64,000 nucleotides of DNA from Cercospora beticola (GCF_033473495.1 NC_088941.1:2294001-2358000); one strand, 5' to 3'. Positions 30,879-40,208 are shown, counted from the first letter of the stretch. Made by a program: numbers and translations. The notes: generated by a model from the sequence alone, not told the origin.

Positions 30879-31646
30879 ATGTCTGGAGTCACAAACATTC
30901 AGAACTCATCCGCCGTCGCCAGAGTCTTTGGGACGCCAGAGCTACTTGAGATGATTCTACTAGAGGTGGCCCATTCCGATATCGAATTTGCTAAGAAGAA
31001 TTCCAAGACTCGAAGCATGTACAACTGGCGCGGCACGGTGTCGAATGGCACGCTTGAGGTCTCACATCACCTAACTTCACACTTCATGTGGACTCCAATC
31101 ATCCTTCAAGCCGTATCTCGCTGCTTTCAAGACACTATTAATGGTTCTTCGCGACTTCTCCGTCTCCGATTGAGAGCTATACCGCGTCATGTACCCTGGG
31201 AACCCGACCCTTTCAAAATTGGCGACAATCGAGGTCCAATACACTGGCTTGAGCGGAAGCTGGGTGTTTACGCTCCGGATTGGTCAAGAATCAACAACGG
31301 TGTGCTAGGACTTCACGTCAAGGTCTCGGGCTACCACGAAAAGCAGCGTGTCAAGCTGCATAACGACAAGCAAGGCTCCTGGCGTACGATTCCGTGCATT
31401 GAGAAGCCAGGTGTCGTCTCGAAGGTTGTCGTCCACTTGTACAAGGTGTACTCGAAGCAAATACCGCCACATCGTCGTGTGGGTCGTGGAGCAGCTTACG
31501 CGTACTACCGCAGAACTTTGTGCAGCTGCGACATTGGTCCTAGACCGACTTTAGGCGAGATCTTCGATGTTATCGACGCTGCGGAGTCTCTCTATTGCTC
31601 CTTTCCGCTAATTTGCAAAGAGGGTGGCGCAAAATGTCAGTGTTAG
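30879..31646 (+). CDS. F-box-like paralogue B2-1
   Basis: A 255-residue intronless gene. VFGTPELLEMILLEVA is at 16-31, then a B2-specific variable loop, SHFMWTPIILQAVSRCFQDTINGSSRLLRLRLRAIPRH, GPIHWLERK, NNGVLGLHVKV, KQGSWRTIPCIEKPGVVSKVVVHL and CDIGPRPTLGEIFDVIDAAE. SWRT instead of SWRK and CDIGPR instead of YDLGPA are deviations. The C-terminus ends with a Cys-rich GGAKCQC. Start context is caagATGTC, shared by B2 copies. Family role inferred as a possible SCF adaptor. Confidence 0.84.
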   Translation: MSGVTNIQNSSAVARVFGTPELLEMILLEVAHSDIEFAKKNSKTRSMYNWRGTVSNGTLEVSHHLTSHFMWTPIILQAVSRCFQDTINGSSRLLRLRLRAIPRHVPWEPDPFKIGDNRGPIHWLERKLGVYAPDWSRINNGVLGLHVKVSGYHEKQRVKLHNDKQGSWRTIPCIEKPGVVSKVVVHLYKVYSKQIPPHRRVGRGAAYAYYRRTLCSCDIGPRPTLGEIFDVIDAAESLYCSFPLICKEGGAKCQC

Positions 31647-32001
31647 AGCCGTCAAGAGTCATGGGAACTCTGTCAGAGGCAGAAGTACGAACGTGCGTGA
31701 GCAACGGCTGAAGCGACAAAGTGGCTGGGCTCTGAGTTCCACGATACACATACAGGACTGAGATCATCACCAGCTTGCAGATAGAACGCTCTTGCAGAAC
31801 CGGCAATAATGGCACGCCTTTCAGCCTGCTTGCGATAGACAGTCGAGCATTTGAATAATCAACATTAGTGTGCAGAGACAATCGTCTCAGAGAAATGACA
31901 ATACTGGTACGCTTTTTAGTCAGCTCGCGATACGAAGTCGGACGTTTGAATCATCAACGTCTGCTGTGCTCGCCTCTGGCTCAAGCGGTCATGGTTATAT
32001 G

Positions 32002-32057
32002 GAAGTGAATGAGTGAATAGTAACAGTCACTACTCGAACTGGGGCGGTAGTGAATGG
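32002..32057 (+). promoter_or_regulatory. Three GTGAAT elements before B2-2
   Basis: GAAGTGAATGA (32002-32012) abuts GAGTGAATAG (32011-32020), and TAGTGAATGG follows at 32048-32057, 154-209 bp before the ATG at 32211. The gap 31647-32210 has no other supported content apart from a CTCGACAAGC direct repeat near 32161 and 32191. Confidence 0.55.
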
Positions 32058-32210
32058 CATGTTAGTGTAAGGTCAGGAATACTTCCACTCGATCACTTCT
32101 ACTGCTACCCAAACACAAGACATCTGATTGCACGACCAGACAGCTCAACAACTTCGACATCTCGACAAGCCAGTTCAACAGCTTCGATGTCTCGACAAGC
32201 TAAGTCAAAA

Positions 32211-32936
32211 ATGTCTGAAATTCTCGACGTGCAGTGCTCGGTCGCCGCACTTCGCGTTTTCGAGACACCAGAGCTACTCGGGCTTATCCTGGTTGAAGTG
32301 GCAGAATGGGAAGTCGACCTCGAGAGTCAGTGCACCAGCAAGACCACGGACCCTAGAACGTACGGACCTGCCCACCGCTCGTTCTGCTATCTCCCAGAGC
32401 CCCATTTCGCTTTCTCGCCCATCGTCCTCCGCCGCGTCAATCGCACATTCAGAGACACCATAGACCGCTCCCCAAAGCTTCGCAAATTGTCGCTGAAAGC
32501 CTTGCCGCGGCAATTAGCCCCACGCCGAGTACGTCCTCGCCTAAGCTGCGATCATTTCGGTCCTCTGCACTGGCTAGAATGGAAAGCAGGCTTGGAGTTC
32601 GTTTGGAACAGCAAGGTTCAAAATGGCGTTCTTCAGATACGCGCCACGATCGCTGGGGGCAACGAGCATGAACGCTACAAGCTACGCAAAGACCTCAAGG
32701 GATCGTGGCGCAAGTTGCCATGCATACCATTCTCGCAGGCCGCATCCAAGCTTGTTCTCCAGCTGGTGAGAAGCGCAAAGTACCGTTCTTTTATATGGAG
32801 ACCGAATCGTCTTGTGATGTATTCCGAGTATGATCTGCGCACCTGCGACCTTGGTCCTGAACCGAAGTTGGGCCTGCTGTTCGATATCATCGATGCGGCT
32901 GAGGTCAGCATGGCTATCGAGAACAAAAACTTTTGA
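32211..32936 (+). CDS. F-box-like paralogue B2-2
   Basis: A 241-residue intronless gene. The frame is open further upstream, but ATG 32211 (aaaaATGTC) aligns with the other B2 starts. VFETPELLGLILVEVA is at 16-31, FSPIVLRRVNRTFRDTIDRSPKLRKLSLKALPRQ follows, then FGPLHWLEWKAGLEF, NGVLQIRATI, RKDLKGSWRKLPCIPFSQAASKLVLQL and CDLGPEPKLGLLFDIIDAAE. PKLG replaces PTLG. The GSWRKLPC and DAAE motifs are intact. Putative ubiquitin-ligase adaptor. Confidence 0.85.
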   Translation: MSEILDVQCSVAALRVFETPELLGLILVEVAEWEVDLESQCTSKTTDPRTYGPAHRSFCYLPEPHFAFSPIVLRRVNRTFRDTIDRSPKLRKLSLKALPRQLAPRRVRPRLSCDHFGPLHWLEWKAGLEFVWNSKVQNGVLQIRATIAGGNEHERYKLRKDLKGSWRKLPCIPFSQAASKLVLQLVRSAKYRSFIWRPNRLVMYSEYDLRTCDLGPEPKLGLLFDIIDAAEVSMAIENKNF

Positions 32937-33247
32937 GCTGTTGCAGGAAGACCACGAGCGGTAGTGGCGAAGAGTATTAGAGGTACGAGCATGTGCACGA
33001 ACACGCTTGGGAGGGGTGGCAGAAGCAACATCGGCGAAGACGAGAAGTCCGGCTTGGTGGTGCGAAATACGAAGGCAAGTAGTCATGATGGTAGCCCGGC
33101 TCGCGGGCACAGTGGTTGCAGAGAAGAGGCAGGCATAAAGCGAGAACGGCAGAGCGTGTGTCCTCCGGTCTACCTTACGGCATCATACTTCTCGTGCATT
33201 GCCTCAATGTGAAGCTCAGCGTTTTCAGTCGATGGAGTTGTCACGTG

Positions 33248-33313
33248 GAGTGAATGATGGAGATCGTAGTCACCGGCCAAGGTAACCAGAGGTGAATGGG
33301 CACTGGTGAACCG
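33248..33313 (+). promoter_or_regulatory. Three GTGAAY elements with TATA before B2-3
   Basis: GAGTGAATGA (33248-33257), AGGTGAATGG (33290-33299) and TGGTGAACCG (33304-33313), then CTATAGTACAAGTATAA near 33319-33336, before the broken copy starting at 33446. The promoter looks intact although the gene is broken. Confidence 0.55.
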
Positions 33314-33445
33314 GAGCGCCTATAGTACAAGTATAATTTTCCTCGGTACTCTCTTTCAATTCTTGACTCAACTTGATTGGTTCCTCTGCACAGTCTCAGG
33401 TCTTAATTCAGCCACCCTGAAATCAGCTAACAGACTGGCTCGAAA

Positions 33446-34214
33446 ATGTCTACCATCCATCTCGAACACTCAGTGTCCGACCGCCGTCGTTCGCGTGTTC
33501 AAGACGCCGGAGCTGCTCGAGCTCGTACTTGTTGAGGTCGCGGAATCCGAAGTCGATGTCGCTCAGAATCCCTTCAGGTACGACGGAACTCCACGCACCT
33601 GGTACAATGGCGGCGACGATCCAAAGTTCATTCTGTCACCAACGAGACTCCGCGCTGTCAATCGCGACTTTCGAGACACTATCGAAGGCTCATCAAAGCT
33701 TCTGCGTCTCCAGCTGAAAGCGTTATTCCGTCAACATGACTGCAGCATCCATCCCGACTTCAATGGCGATCGGTCCGGCCGTTTACACTGGCTGGAGCAC
33801 ATGGGCGGCTTTGATCTCTTACGGCATGGCAAGATTGAGGATGGTGTGTTCTCCTTCAACGCGTTTGCATTTGGAGGCAACGAAGATCGCCGCAGTAAGC
33901 TACGCAAAGACTTCCGAGGTTCCTGGCGCAAGCTGCCATGTCTACCGTACGCGAAGGCAAGCGGCGTGACGAAGATTGTCCTCCATTTGGGGACGAATAA
34001 CTGTATGCTCGATCAGAAGACGCCAGATGGTCGAACGTCCTACGAAGATATTGAGCTACAGACTTACGACTTCGACACTAACGTGACTTTGGGTGTACTT
34101 TTCGCCGTCATTGATGCGGCTGAGCTTGGGCTCGCCATGGTGTCACCATTGCTGCAGGAGGAACATGAGCGGGAGTGGTCTGGGAGGGTGTCAGAGTCAT
34201 GGGCAGAGTCTTGA
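33446..34214 (+). pseudogene. F-box-like paralogue B2-3, start codon out of frame
   Basis: The conserved-context ATG (gaaaATGTC, 33446) reads out of frame with the family protein and ends quickly at a TGA. The correct frame, open from before 33446 to 34214, has no ATG ahead of VFKTPELLELVLVEVA. A one-base shift within about 15 nt after the ATG explains both facts. The rest is intact: SPTRLRAVNRDFRDTIEGSSKLLRLQLKALFRQ, RLHWLEHMGG, GVFSFNAFAFGG, RGSWRKLPCLPYA and YDFDTNVTLGVLFAVIDAAE. Either a young pseudogene, a sequencing error, or use of a non-AUG or spliced start. Confidence 0.65.
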
Positions 34215-34673
34215 AGGTGAACCAGAGATGGCAGAAGCGCTGACAGAGGGGACAAGTGTTCCAGGTCTGCGGCCCACAGTGCATGCGTTCGTAGTCAAGA
34301 GCGAGATTTGGCACGACTGTGATGGAGAAGAGGCAGTGATGATACATCTGTCCTCAGCGTGCTATGCAGCATTAGACAAGAGAGCAGATCAGTTATTCAA
34401 TGGCTATCTATGTTCCACTGTACGAATTCCCAATTCTCGTGTTGGCCTTTTCTGGCATGCGTCCACACTGTCATTGCGTGCTTTGCTGTCTATTCATCTG
34501 ACTTTATAGACGTGTCTCGACTGCATTCTGCCATACCACTGCAATTTGCTACGAGCTGCTTTGCGAATTTTGATGTCCTATTCCTGGTCCTTTGAACTGT
34601 CGCTTGCCTCGTTCGCAGCTGCTTGAAGCGGACATTACGTGAAGTGTGTGTCGCGAGGAGCGCCAAGCTTGGG

Positions 34674-34692
34674 GTGGGGCACAAGTGAATGA
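34674..34692 (+). promoter_or_regulatory. GTGGGGC + AAGTGAATGA composite before B2-4
   Basis: GTGGGGCACAAGTGAATG at 34674-34691 is identical over 18 bp to 38873-38890, upstream of the copy at 39036. It lies about 120 bp before the ATG at 34810. The gap 34215-34809 is otherwise non-coding. Confidence 0.5.
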
Positions 34693-34809
34693 ATGGTGCT
34701 CATGGCCTCTGGCTTTCGTCTTCTGCCTACTTGACGTTGTCCACTGTTTCGTCGCCGCACAATGACCATCATGGCAGACGCATCGTACCCTCGTCACAGT
34801 CCGGGCAAG

Positions 34810-35486
34810 ATGTCCGTCGCAGCAGATGCAGAGTACGCGGTCGCCGCCACCAAAGTCTTTGGAATTCCGGAGCTTCTCGAACTCATCCTGATCGATGTGG
34901 CGCGCTCCGAAATCGACTTCCAATCCGGCCCTACTTTCATCCAGTCGCCTTTCGTTCTCCGCGCCGTCAATCGCGACTTCCAAAACACCATCGATGGTTC
35001 CGCAAGACTTCTGAGCCTTCGGTTCGATACCCAGCACGACGATCCGACCTGGGCTGAAGGCTATGTAAGTGGTCCAGAGTTCGGACCTCTTTTCTGGCTC
35101 GAGACCATGACCGGCCTCGACTGTAACTTCTTCTCTGAGGTGGAGGACGGGGTACTGCACATTCGCTTGCTGTTCCACGCTATTGACCACATTCCGGCGA
35201 TGAAGATACGCGCTGCTAGAGAGTCGAAGCGAATGAAGCTCCGGAAAGACCTCCAAGGCTCCTGGCGTAAGACGCCATGCGTGCCAAAGCGCAAGGACGT
35301 CTCCAGGGTCATGCTCCACTTCAAGTGCTCGGCAAAGACGGAGGACAACATCTCTTATTTCGCTATCTGCAACCCTGTGATCTTGGGCCGGCGCCGACGC
35401 TGGGATTGCTTTTGGATATGATGGATGCTGGGGAAACAGCAGCACACATCTTTAGCAAATCTGGAGGAGACTTTGCAGACCTGTGA
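34810..35486 (+). pseudogene. F-box-like paralogue B2-4, frameshifted near the 3' end
   Basis: Starting at ATG 34810 (or 34762), the frame carries VFGIPELLELILIDVA, FVLRAVNRDFQNTIDGSARLLSLRF, FGPLFWLETMTGLDC, GVLHIRLLFHAI, QGSWRKTPCVP and VSRVMLHF, then loses the family pattern and stops at 35421. The expected ending, CDLGPAPTLGLLLDMMDAGE...GGDFADL, is present in another frame up to a stop at 35486. The frame change falls near 35371-35379 (aaccctgtg). The frameshifted product would lose the TLG block. It is closest to the copy at 39036, which is intact. A sequencing error cannot be excluded. Confidence 0.7.
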
Positions 35487-35886
35487 AGAAGTTGACATAG
35501 GAGATCAGACAAAGGGGCGAAGGGGCACGAAGTTTGGCAGGGAGAAGCGATGGAGGAGATAACAGTCTTGGCCTGCATTCCGAGTTGGAAGTACGCATCG
35601 CTCAGACTGAGCTGCTAGACAGTATAGTGGCATCTGAGCAGGACGAGATGAAATGACAAGATTGAAATGATAGACCTGTGTGTTTACCCTAGCTCTCTGC
35701 AAAGCATCACCCTATGGAGCGTCGAACAATCGAAACAGCTGAACCTATGTCTTGCTCTCTCATGGTCCACTTCGTTCCCTCGTGGTCCCATCGTTCGCAT
35801 TAGACTACAGGGCATTACCCCGATCTCAGCATGTCCTCTGCCTGGGATTATGGCTGACAGTGAGGAGTTATCGGTCAAGTGGATCG

Positions 35887-35896
35887 GAGTGAACGA
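35887..35896 (+). promoter_or_regulatory. GAGTGAACGA element before B2-5
   Basis: A single copy 124-133 bp before the degraded start at 36020. Confidence 0.4.
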
Positions 35897-36019
35897 GCAC
35901 TGCTGTGCTCCGTTTTGCGCGTCACTTTTTCCACTACCACCACAGACAGTCAATCTCCACCATCAAGTGGCCTCATAGCAACAGGAACCTGCAGCTATTA
36001 CCTCAAGCCGCCTATCTAA

Positions 36020-36730
36020 ATGGCCACCTAAACCATCTCGACGGCACCGCGCTCCGAAGCCGCGACTCGAGTCTTTGGCACTCCGGAGATGCTCGAAATG
36101 ATCCTGCTCGAGGTCGCACATTCTGAGGTCGAGTCTCCAGCAACTTGCGACAACTACGACACCGATGATTGGCAATTTGTCTGGTCCCCTATCTGACTCC
36201 GCGCTGTCAATCGCGATTTCCGAAACACTATCGATGGCTCTGCAAAGCTCCTTCGCCTGCAACTGAAGTCTCTTCCTCCTGAATATGCACATTCTTCCCG
36301 CAAATGCATTAGCGGCGAAGACATTAGTCCTCTTGACTGGCTCAGATGGTCCTCCGGTCCCCATTTCAATTTACATGCAAAGATCAACAACGAAGTATTA
36401 GAGCTTCGTGCCCTTATCAGTGGCAAGCCCAAAAGCCAGCGACTTGTGCTTAGGCAAGATGTGGAAGGCTCTTGGCGCAAAATGGCATGCATCCGTGATT
36501 CTAAGCTCATCTCAAGGGTTACGCTTGCTCTGATCGAATGCGAGAACTGGTCACAACATGATCACATACAAAGCTACGACCTCGGCCCTGCGCCAACATT
36601 GGGCATGGTGTTTGGCATGATCGATGCTGCGGAGGTCGCGATCGGTCTCAGTCTGCATTTCGTCTCCGCAAGAAGTCGTTGGTCATACATGGGACGAATA
36701 ATGCCATGGAGCTGCGCAAGAATCAGTTGA
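36020..36730 (+). pseudogene. F-box-like paralogue B2-5, two in-frame stops
   Basis: ATG 36020 is followed by a TAA at codon 4 (36029-36031). The same frame then carries AATRVFGTPEMLEMILLEVA, a TGA at 36194-36196 inside the SPI[stop]LRAVNRDFRNTIDGS block, and intact downstream blocks LDWLRW, EGSWRKMACIRD and YDLGPAPTLGMVFGMIDAAE, to a stop at 36730. The TGA stands where sisters have Arg or a hydrophobic residue; CGA to TGA by one C-to-T change would explain it. No frameshift is needed, so this is a recent nonsense pseudogene. Confidence 0.8.
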
Positions 36731-37508
36731 ACTCGGCTAAAATATCGACAGAGGAGACCGGATGTGCTGCGAGGGTTACATGATGAACAAGGAATCGATC
36801 CTGACTCCTTGTGGGTGGAGCGTAGGAGGCAGGGGGTTGCTGAGGCGAAGGCTACTGCAGGCAGTTGCTTTGTTGAAAACGCACGAATAAGGACGGGTCA
36901 ACAGCAAGTCGGAAATGAGAATCACACCGCAAGTCTACGCTCCACATTCTCAGTGGCGACCGTAGACAAGATAAGAAGTTCCAGTGCATCGTAGTATTAA
37001 CAAGTGTTGATTGTTCTCGAATCATTTTCTATGGTACTCTCATATAAGATTGCCCCAAATCGATTTTCGATGCACTGCTATGACTTGACATCTGTCAAAC
37101 GATGATCTTCTACCCCGTGCACCTGGAAGGAATCGTCAGTAGTTTGACCAGAGCTCTCGCTCGTTTTGCCCGCTCTTGTTCTCCAATGATTCTTGGTCCT
37201 ACATGTCAAAGCTACCCCTTTCGTCGTGACTCTGCTGCCAGCATGTTCTCTATGTCTCGACCCTGCTTGAATATGCAGTCGGATCGCCATGACGGAGTTT
37301 CATACATGAATACGTCTAAATGAATGCATCTCTCCGATTGGCCAAAGTTTGAAAGCAATGAATGGGCGTTCACGCATCGCTAGTGTCCGCTGTACAAAGT
37401 TCCAGTCTCGCTTTGCAACATCGTCACTACAACACCACTGCCACTCCCACCATCACGAACAGCGGAAACTTAATTTCTCGTCCTGCAAAGTGTCAGGCTC
37501 AAACCAAG
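36731..37508. other. Gap before B2-6 with an inverted GTGAACG core
   Basis: No supported gene. The only element-like sequence is CGTTCAC at 37367-37373, the reverse complement of GTGAACG, about 140 bp before the ATG at 37509. Confidence 0.4.
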
Positions 37509-38183
37509 ATGTCCGCACTCCCAAGTGCACAGTACTCTGTCGCCGCCACTCGAGTCTTCGGAACGATGGAGCTCTTGGAGATGATTCTTTTGGAAGTTGC
37601 CCATGCCGAGATCAACCTCCCAGAAAGCACTCCGAGCGAGTCTAGGCCTCGCAATGTTTACATCCGGTCACCGATCATCCTTCGCGCCGTTAATCGCGAC
37701 TTCCGCAACACGATCGACGGCTCGTCTCAACTTCTTCGGCTACGCCTCAAAGCCGTACCTCCTCAGGCTACTCAGGATTACTACGACTTGAGACCCGCAC
37801 TGCATCCTGGAATCCTTGGCCCCCTCCACTGGCTAGGAGAACAGCATTACAGCTATGCTTTCATCAATGGATCCAACTTCCGCGACGGCGTTCTTCTGCT
37901 TCGTGCAATAGTCTATGACCCTGCTCGCTCACACCAGGAGGACAAGATGAGAGAGAACCCTAAAGCTTCTTGGCGCAAACTACCATGCTGGACCGACGGA
38001 AGACTTGTGTCAAGAGTTAATCTCGAGATGCATTACGTCTGGTACAGTGCGTGCCGCAGAAAGTCTGGCACTGTCAAGCTACCAACCCAGAACCTCGGAC
38101 CAGCACCGACATTGGGAATGCTTTGTGACGCGATCCATGGTGCGAAGGTCGCTCTTCAGACGGAGAAACAAGCCGAAGATTGA
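37509..38183 (+). CDS. F-box-like paralogue B2-6
   Basis: A 224-residue intronless gene. The frame is open upstream to 37362, but ATG 37509 (caagATGTC) matches sister starts. VFGTMELLEMILLEVA is at 16-31, with Met for Pro of PELLE. Then IRSPIILRAVNRDFRNTIDGSSQLLRLRLKAVPPQ, LGPLHWLGEQ, DGVLLLRAIVYD, KASWRKLPCWTDGRLVSRVNLEM and QNLGPAPTLGMLCDAIHGAK. The last acidic segment (DAAE) is altered to GAK. It is the only intact copy lacking a forward-oriented upstream element. Confidence 0.83.
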   Translation: MSALPSAQYSVAATRVFGTMELLEMILLEVAHAEINLPESTPSESRPRNVYIRSPIILRAVNRDFRNTIDGSSQLLRLRLKAVPPQATQDYYDLRPALHPGILGPLHWLGEQHYSYAFINGSNFRDGVLLLRAIVYDPARSHQEDKMRENPKASWRKLPCWTDGRLVSRVNLEMHYVWYSACRRKSGTVKLPTQNLGPAPTLGMLCDAIHGAKVALQTEKQAED

Positions 38184-38842
38184 AAAGATGGAGGTGGACA
38201 AGAAGAGTAGGAGCATGCGATAGAGAAGAAGAAAAGTAGGAGCACTATTGAAGAGCGCGGGGTCGGGGAAAGGCAATTCGACGATGTCTAGGAGGTGTTT
38301 CGCGACATTAGGGTTCGAGACTGGAGGAAGAGAGCTAAGGGCGGGAGGCTACGACAAGATAGCCGTCAGGGGGCATACTTCTGAATAAGGTATAGTTGTC
38401 GTGCGATCAACAGAGCTCCAGGATAGGAATGCCTTCTCAACCAGACATCCAAACGTTCCAGATTCGTCCAGTATGCCTCGCCGAATTCTTATTGCTAAGA
38501 GGTCATTGCCTTGTCCGAGCCCGTTCTGGTGACTGTTGTGCTCATCCTATAGCATCAGAAAATCGGGCAATTGACCAAATCATTAGCTTCTTCGGTTCTC
38601 TTTCTCGAGTTCGTTCTACTCGTGCAGTCTTGGTCTCATAATCTTCCGTCGTATCATCGTGCTCGTTATTGTGCTGGTTCAAGTTAAACATTGGGCTTTG
38701 ACTTCATTTCACAACTTCGTTACAAGTCACCATTACCTCCTATCTCGGTGCTTGTGAGCTTCTGTAGGCTATCTGCAATCACTACAGTCTTCGTTTGACT
38801 CCCTGGGATGATGAGTGAGCTGGAAGGAACCTCAGCTGCATG

Positions 38843-38891
38843 CAGTGAATGGTGGAGTATCACAAGCACCGAGTGGGGCACAAGTGAATGG
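38843..38891 (+). promoter_or_regulatory. CAGTGAATGG and GTGGGGC/AAGTGAATGG elements with TATA before B2-7
   Basis: CAGTGAATGG at 38843-38852 and the composite GTGGGGCACAAGTGAATG at 38873-38890 precede GGATATAGTC near 38934 and the ATG at 39036. The gap 38184-39035 is otherwise non-coding. Confidence 0.55.
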
Positions 38892-39035
38892 AGCCCTAGT
38901 GTGATGTCAGTGCACCCATCCACGTGGCGCGCTGGATATAGTCCGGGTTGTGTTTGATGAACTCTCTTCACTGTCTCATCCACACTCTTTGAGTAATATC
39001 AAGCCGCACGAAAGGCACGACACATCTCAACCAAG

Positions 39036-39755
39036 ATGTCTGTCGCTCCAGACCCAGATTGCTCGGTTGCTCCAGACCCAGAGTGCTCGGCGGCGGCGGT
39101 GACTCGAGTCTTCGGAACTCCGGAGCTACTCGAAATGATTCTCATCAATGTCGCTCTTGGGGAGAACGATGTGGTAGAGGATACATTCTACACACTGACA
39201 CCTTTTACTCTGCGCGCTGTCAATCGCGTCTTCCAACACACTATCGATGGGTCTGCAAAGCTTCAGCGCCTCCGACTTCCGCATGTGACTGGCCCATATC
39301 CGAACAACTCACTCTGGCCTGGCAAGTGGCCTTGGGCCGACTCCTTTGGTCCGCTTGGATGGATCGCGGAGATGACAGAGCTCGACTGCACCCACTTCTC
39401 CAAAGTCGAACAAGGCGTACTGCACATTCGCTTGCAGATCTATAGTGAGTTGGACGAAGATGAGGATATGCGATTAAAGCTACGCAGAGATCTCGTCGGC
39501 TCCTGGCGCAAGGTTCCCTGCGTGCCCAAGACACCAGACACGCCCGGCTGGGAGGTCGTCTCAAGAGTTATGCTGCACTTGGAACACGCGGAAGCAGAGC
39601 CACTAGACGACGTGGATCCCATTGTTCAAAGCTGCGATCTGGGTCCAGCGCCGACGGTGGGGCTGCTTTTCGACATAATGGACGCGGGGAAAAACGCGAT
39701 CGACACCTTCTACAATTCCGGAGGAGACCCGGCAGACTTGGGGAGAACCTGGTAG
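39036..39755 (+). CDS. F-box-like paralogue B2-7 (last of array)
   Basis: A 239-residue intronless gene. The N-terminus holds a small internal duplication (APDPDCSV / APDPECSA). VFGTPELLEMILINVA is at 25-40, LTPFTLRAVNRVFQHTIDGSAKLQRLRL follows, then FGPLGWIAEMTELDC, GVLHIRLQIYSEL, VGSWRKVPCVPKTP, VSRVMLHLEHAE and CDLGPAPTVGLLFDIMDAGK. It is closest to the broken copy at 34810, and their promoters share an 18-bp identical block. This ends the array; the next gene is on the other strand. Confidence 0.86.
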   Translation: MSVAPDPDCSVAPDPECSAAAVTRVFGTPELLEMILINVALGENDVVEDTFYTLTPFTLRAVNRVFQHTIDGSAKLQRLRLPHVTGPYPNNSLWPGKWPWADSFGPLGWIAEMTELDCTHFSKVEQGVLHIRLQIYSELDEDEDMRLKLRRDLVGSWRKVPCVPKTPDTPGWEVVSRVMLHLEHAEAEPLDDVDPIVQSCDLGPAPTVGLLFDIMDAGKNAIDTFYNSGGDPADLGRTW

Positions 39756-40208
39756 TGAGGCAAGAATATCGCGATGAAGGATGAAGGAGTGCGAGAGGTG
39801 GCAGGAAGGAGCTGCAGAAGAAATAAGGATTTTGCCACTCGATCGGTCTACGAGTGTGTATGAGCAAGAACTGACTCTGCAAAGCATGCAGTGGCAGCTG
39901 GATACGGACCGAGAATGCCCACATTCCAGCACACGTTCTCGCATTGGCACACTAGGCGCAAGAGTGCGTCAGCATCGAGTTGAAAACGAATTCAAAGTCA
40001 CATCTAAACTTTCAAGCTCGTAGTGCGTGTTGTGAATCTTGTCGGTTCCATTGCATAAGTGTTGTGAAGATGGCTTCGTTGTTCGTAGGCTAAGCTGTCT
40101 CAATTCTCATTTGCATTTTCCAAAATGTCCTGAACTCCTCGCTGGAATCTCATATCTGGCTTGTCATATTCTCGTGAACCCCACTCCTGGTGGTTAATGT
40201 ATGCACGC
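39756..40208. other. Intergenic region between array and kynureninase
   Basis: Convergent 3' region of B2-7 and the minus-strand kynureninase. No coding signal was found. Confidence 0.5.

Noticed and set aside
38300..38325. GGGTTCGAGACT resembling a tRNA B box
   Set aside because: Does not match the full B-box consensus, and no A box or cloverleaf can be drawn.
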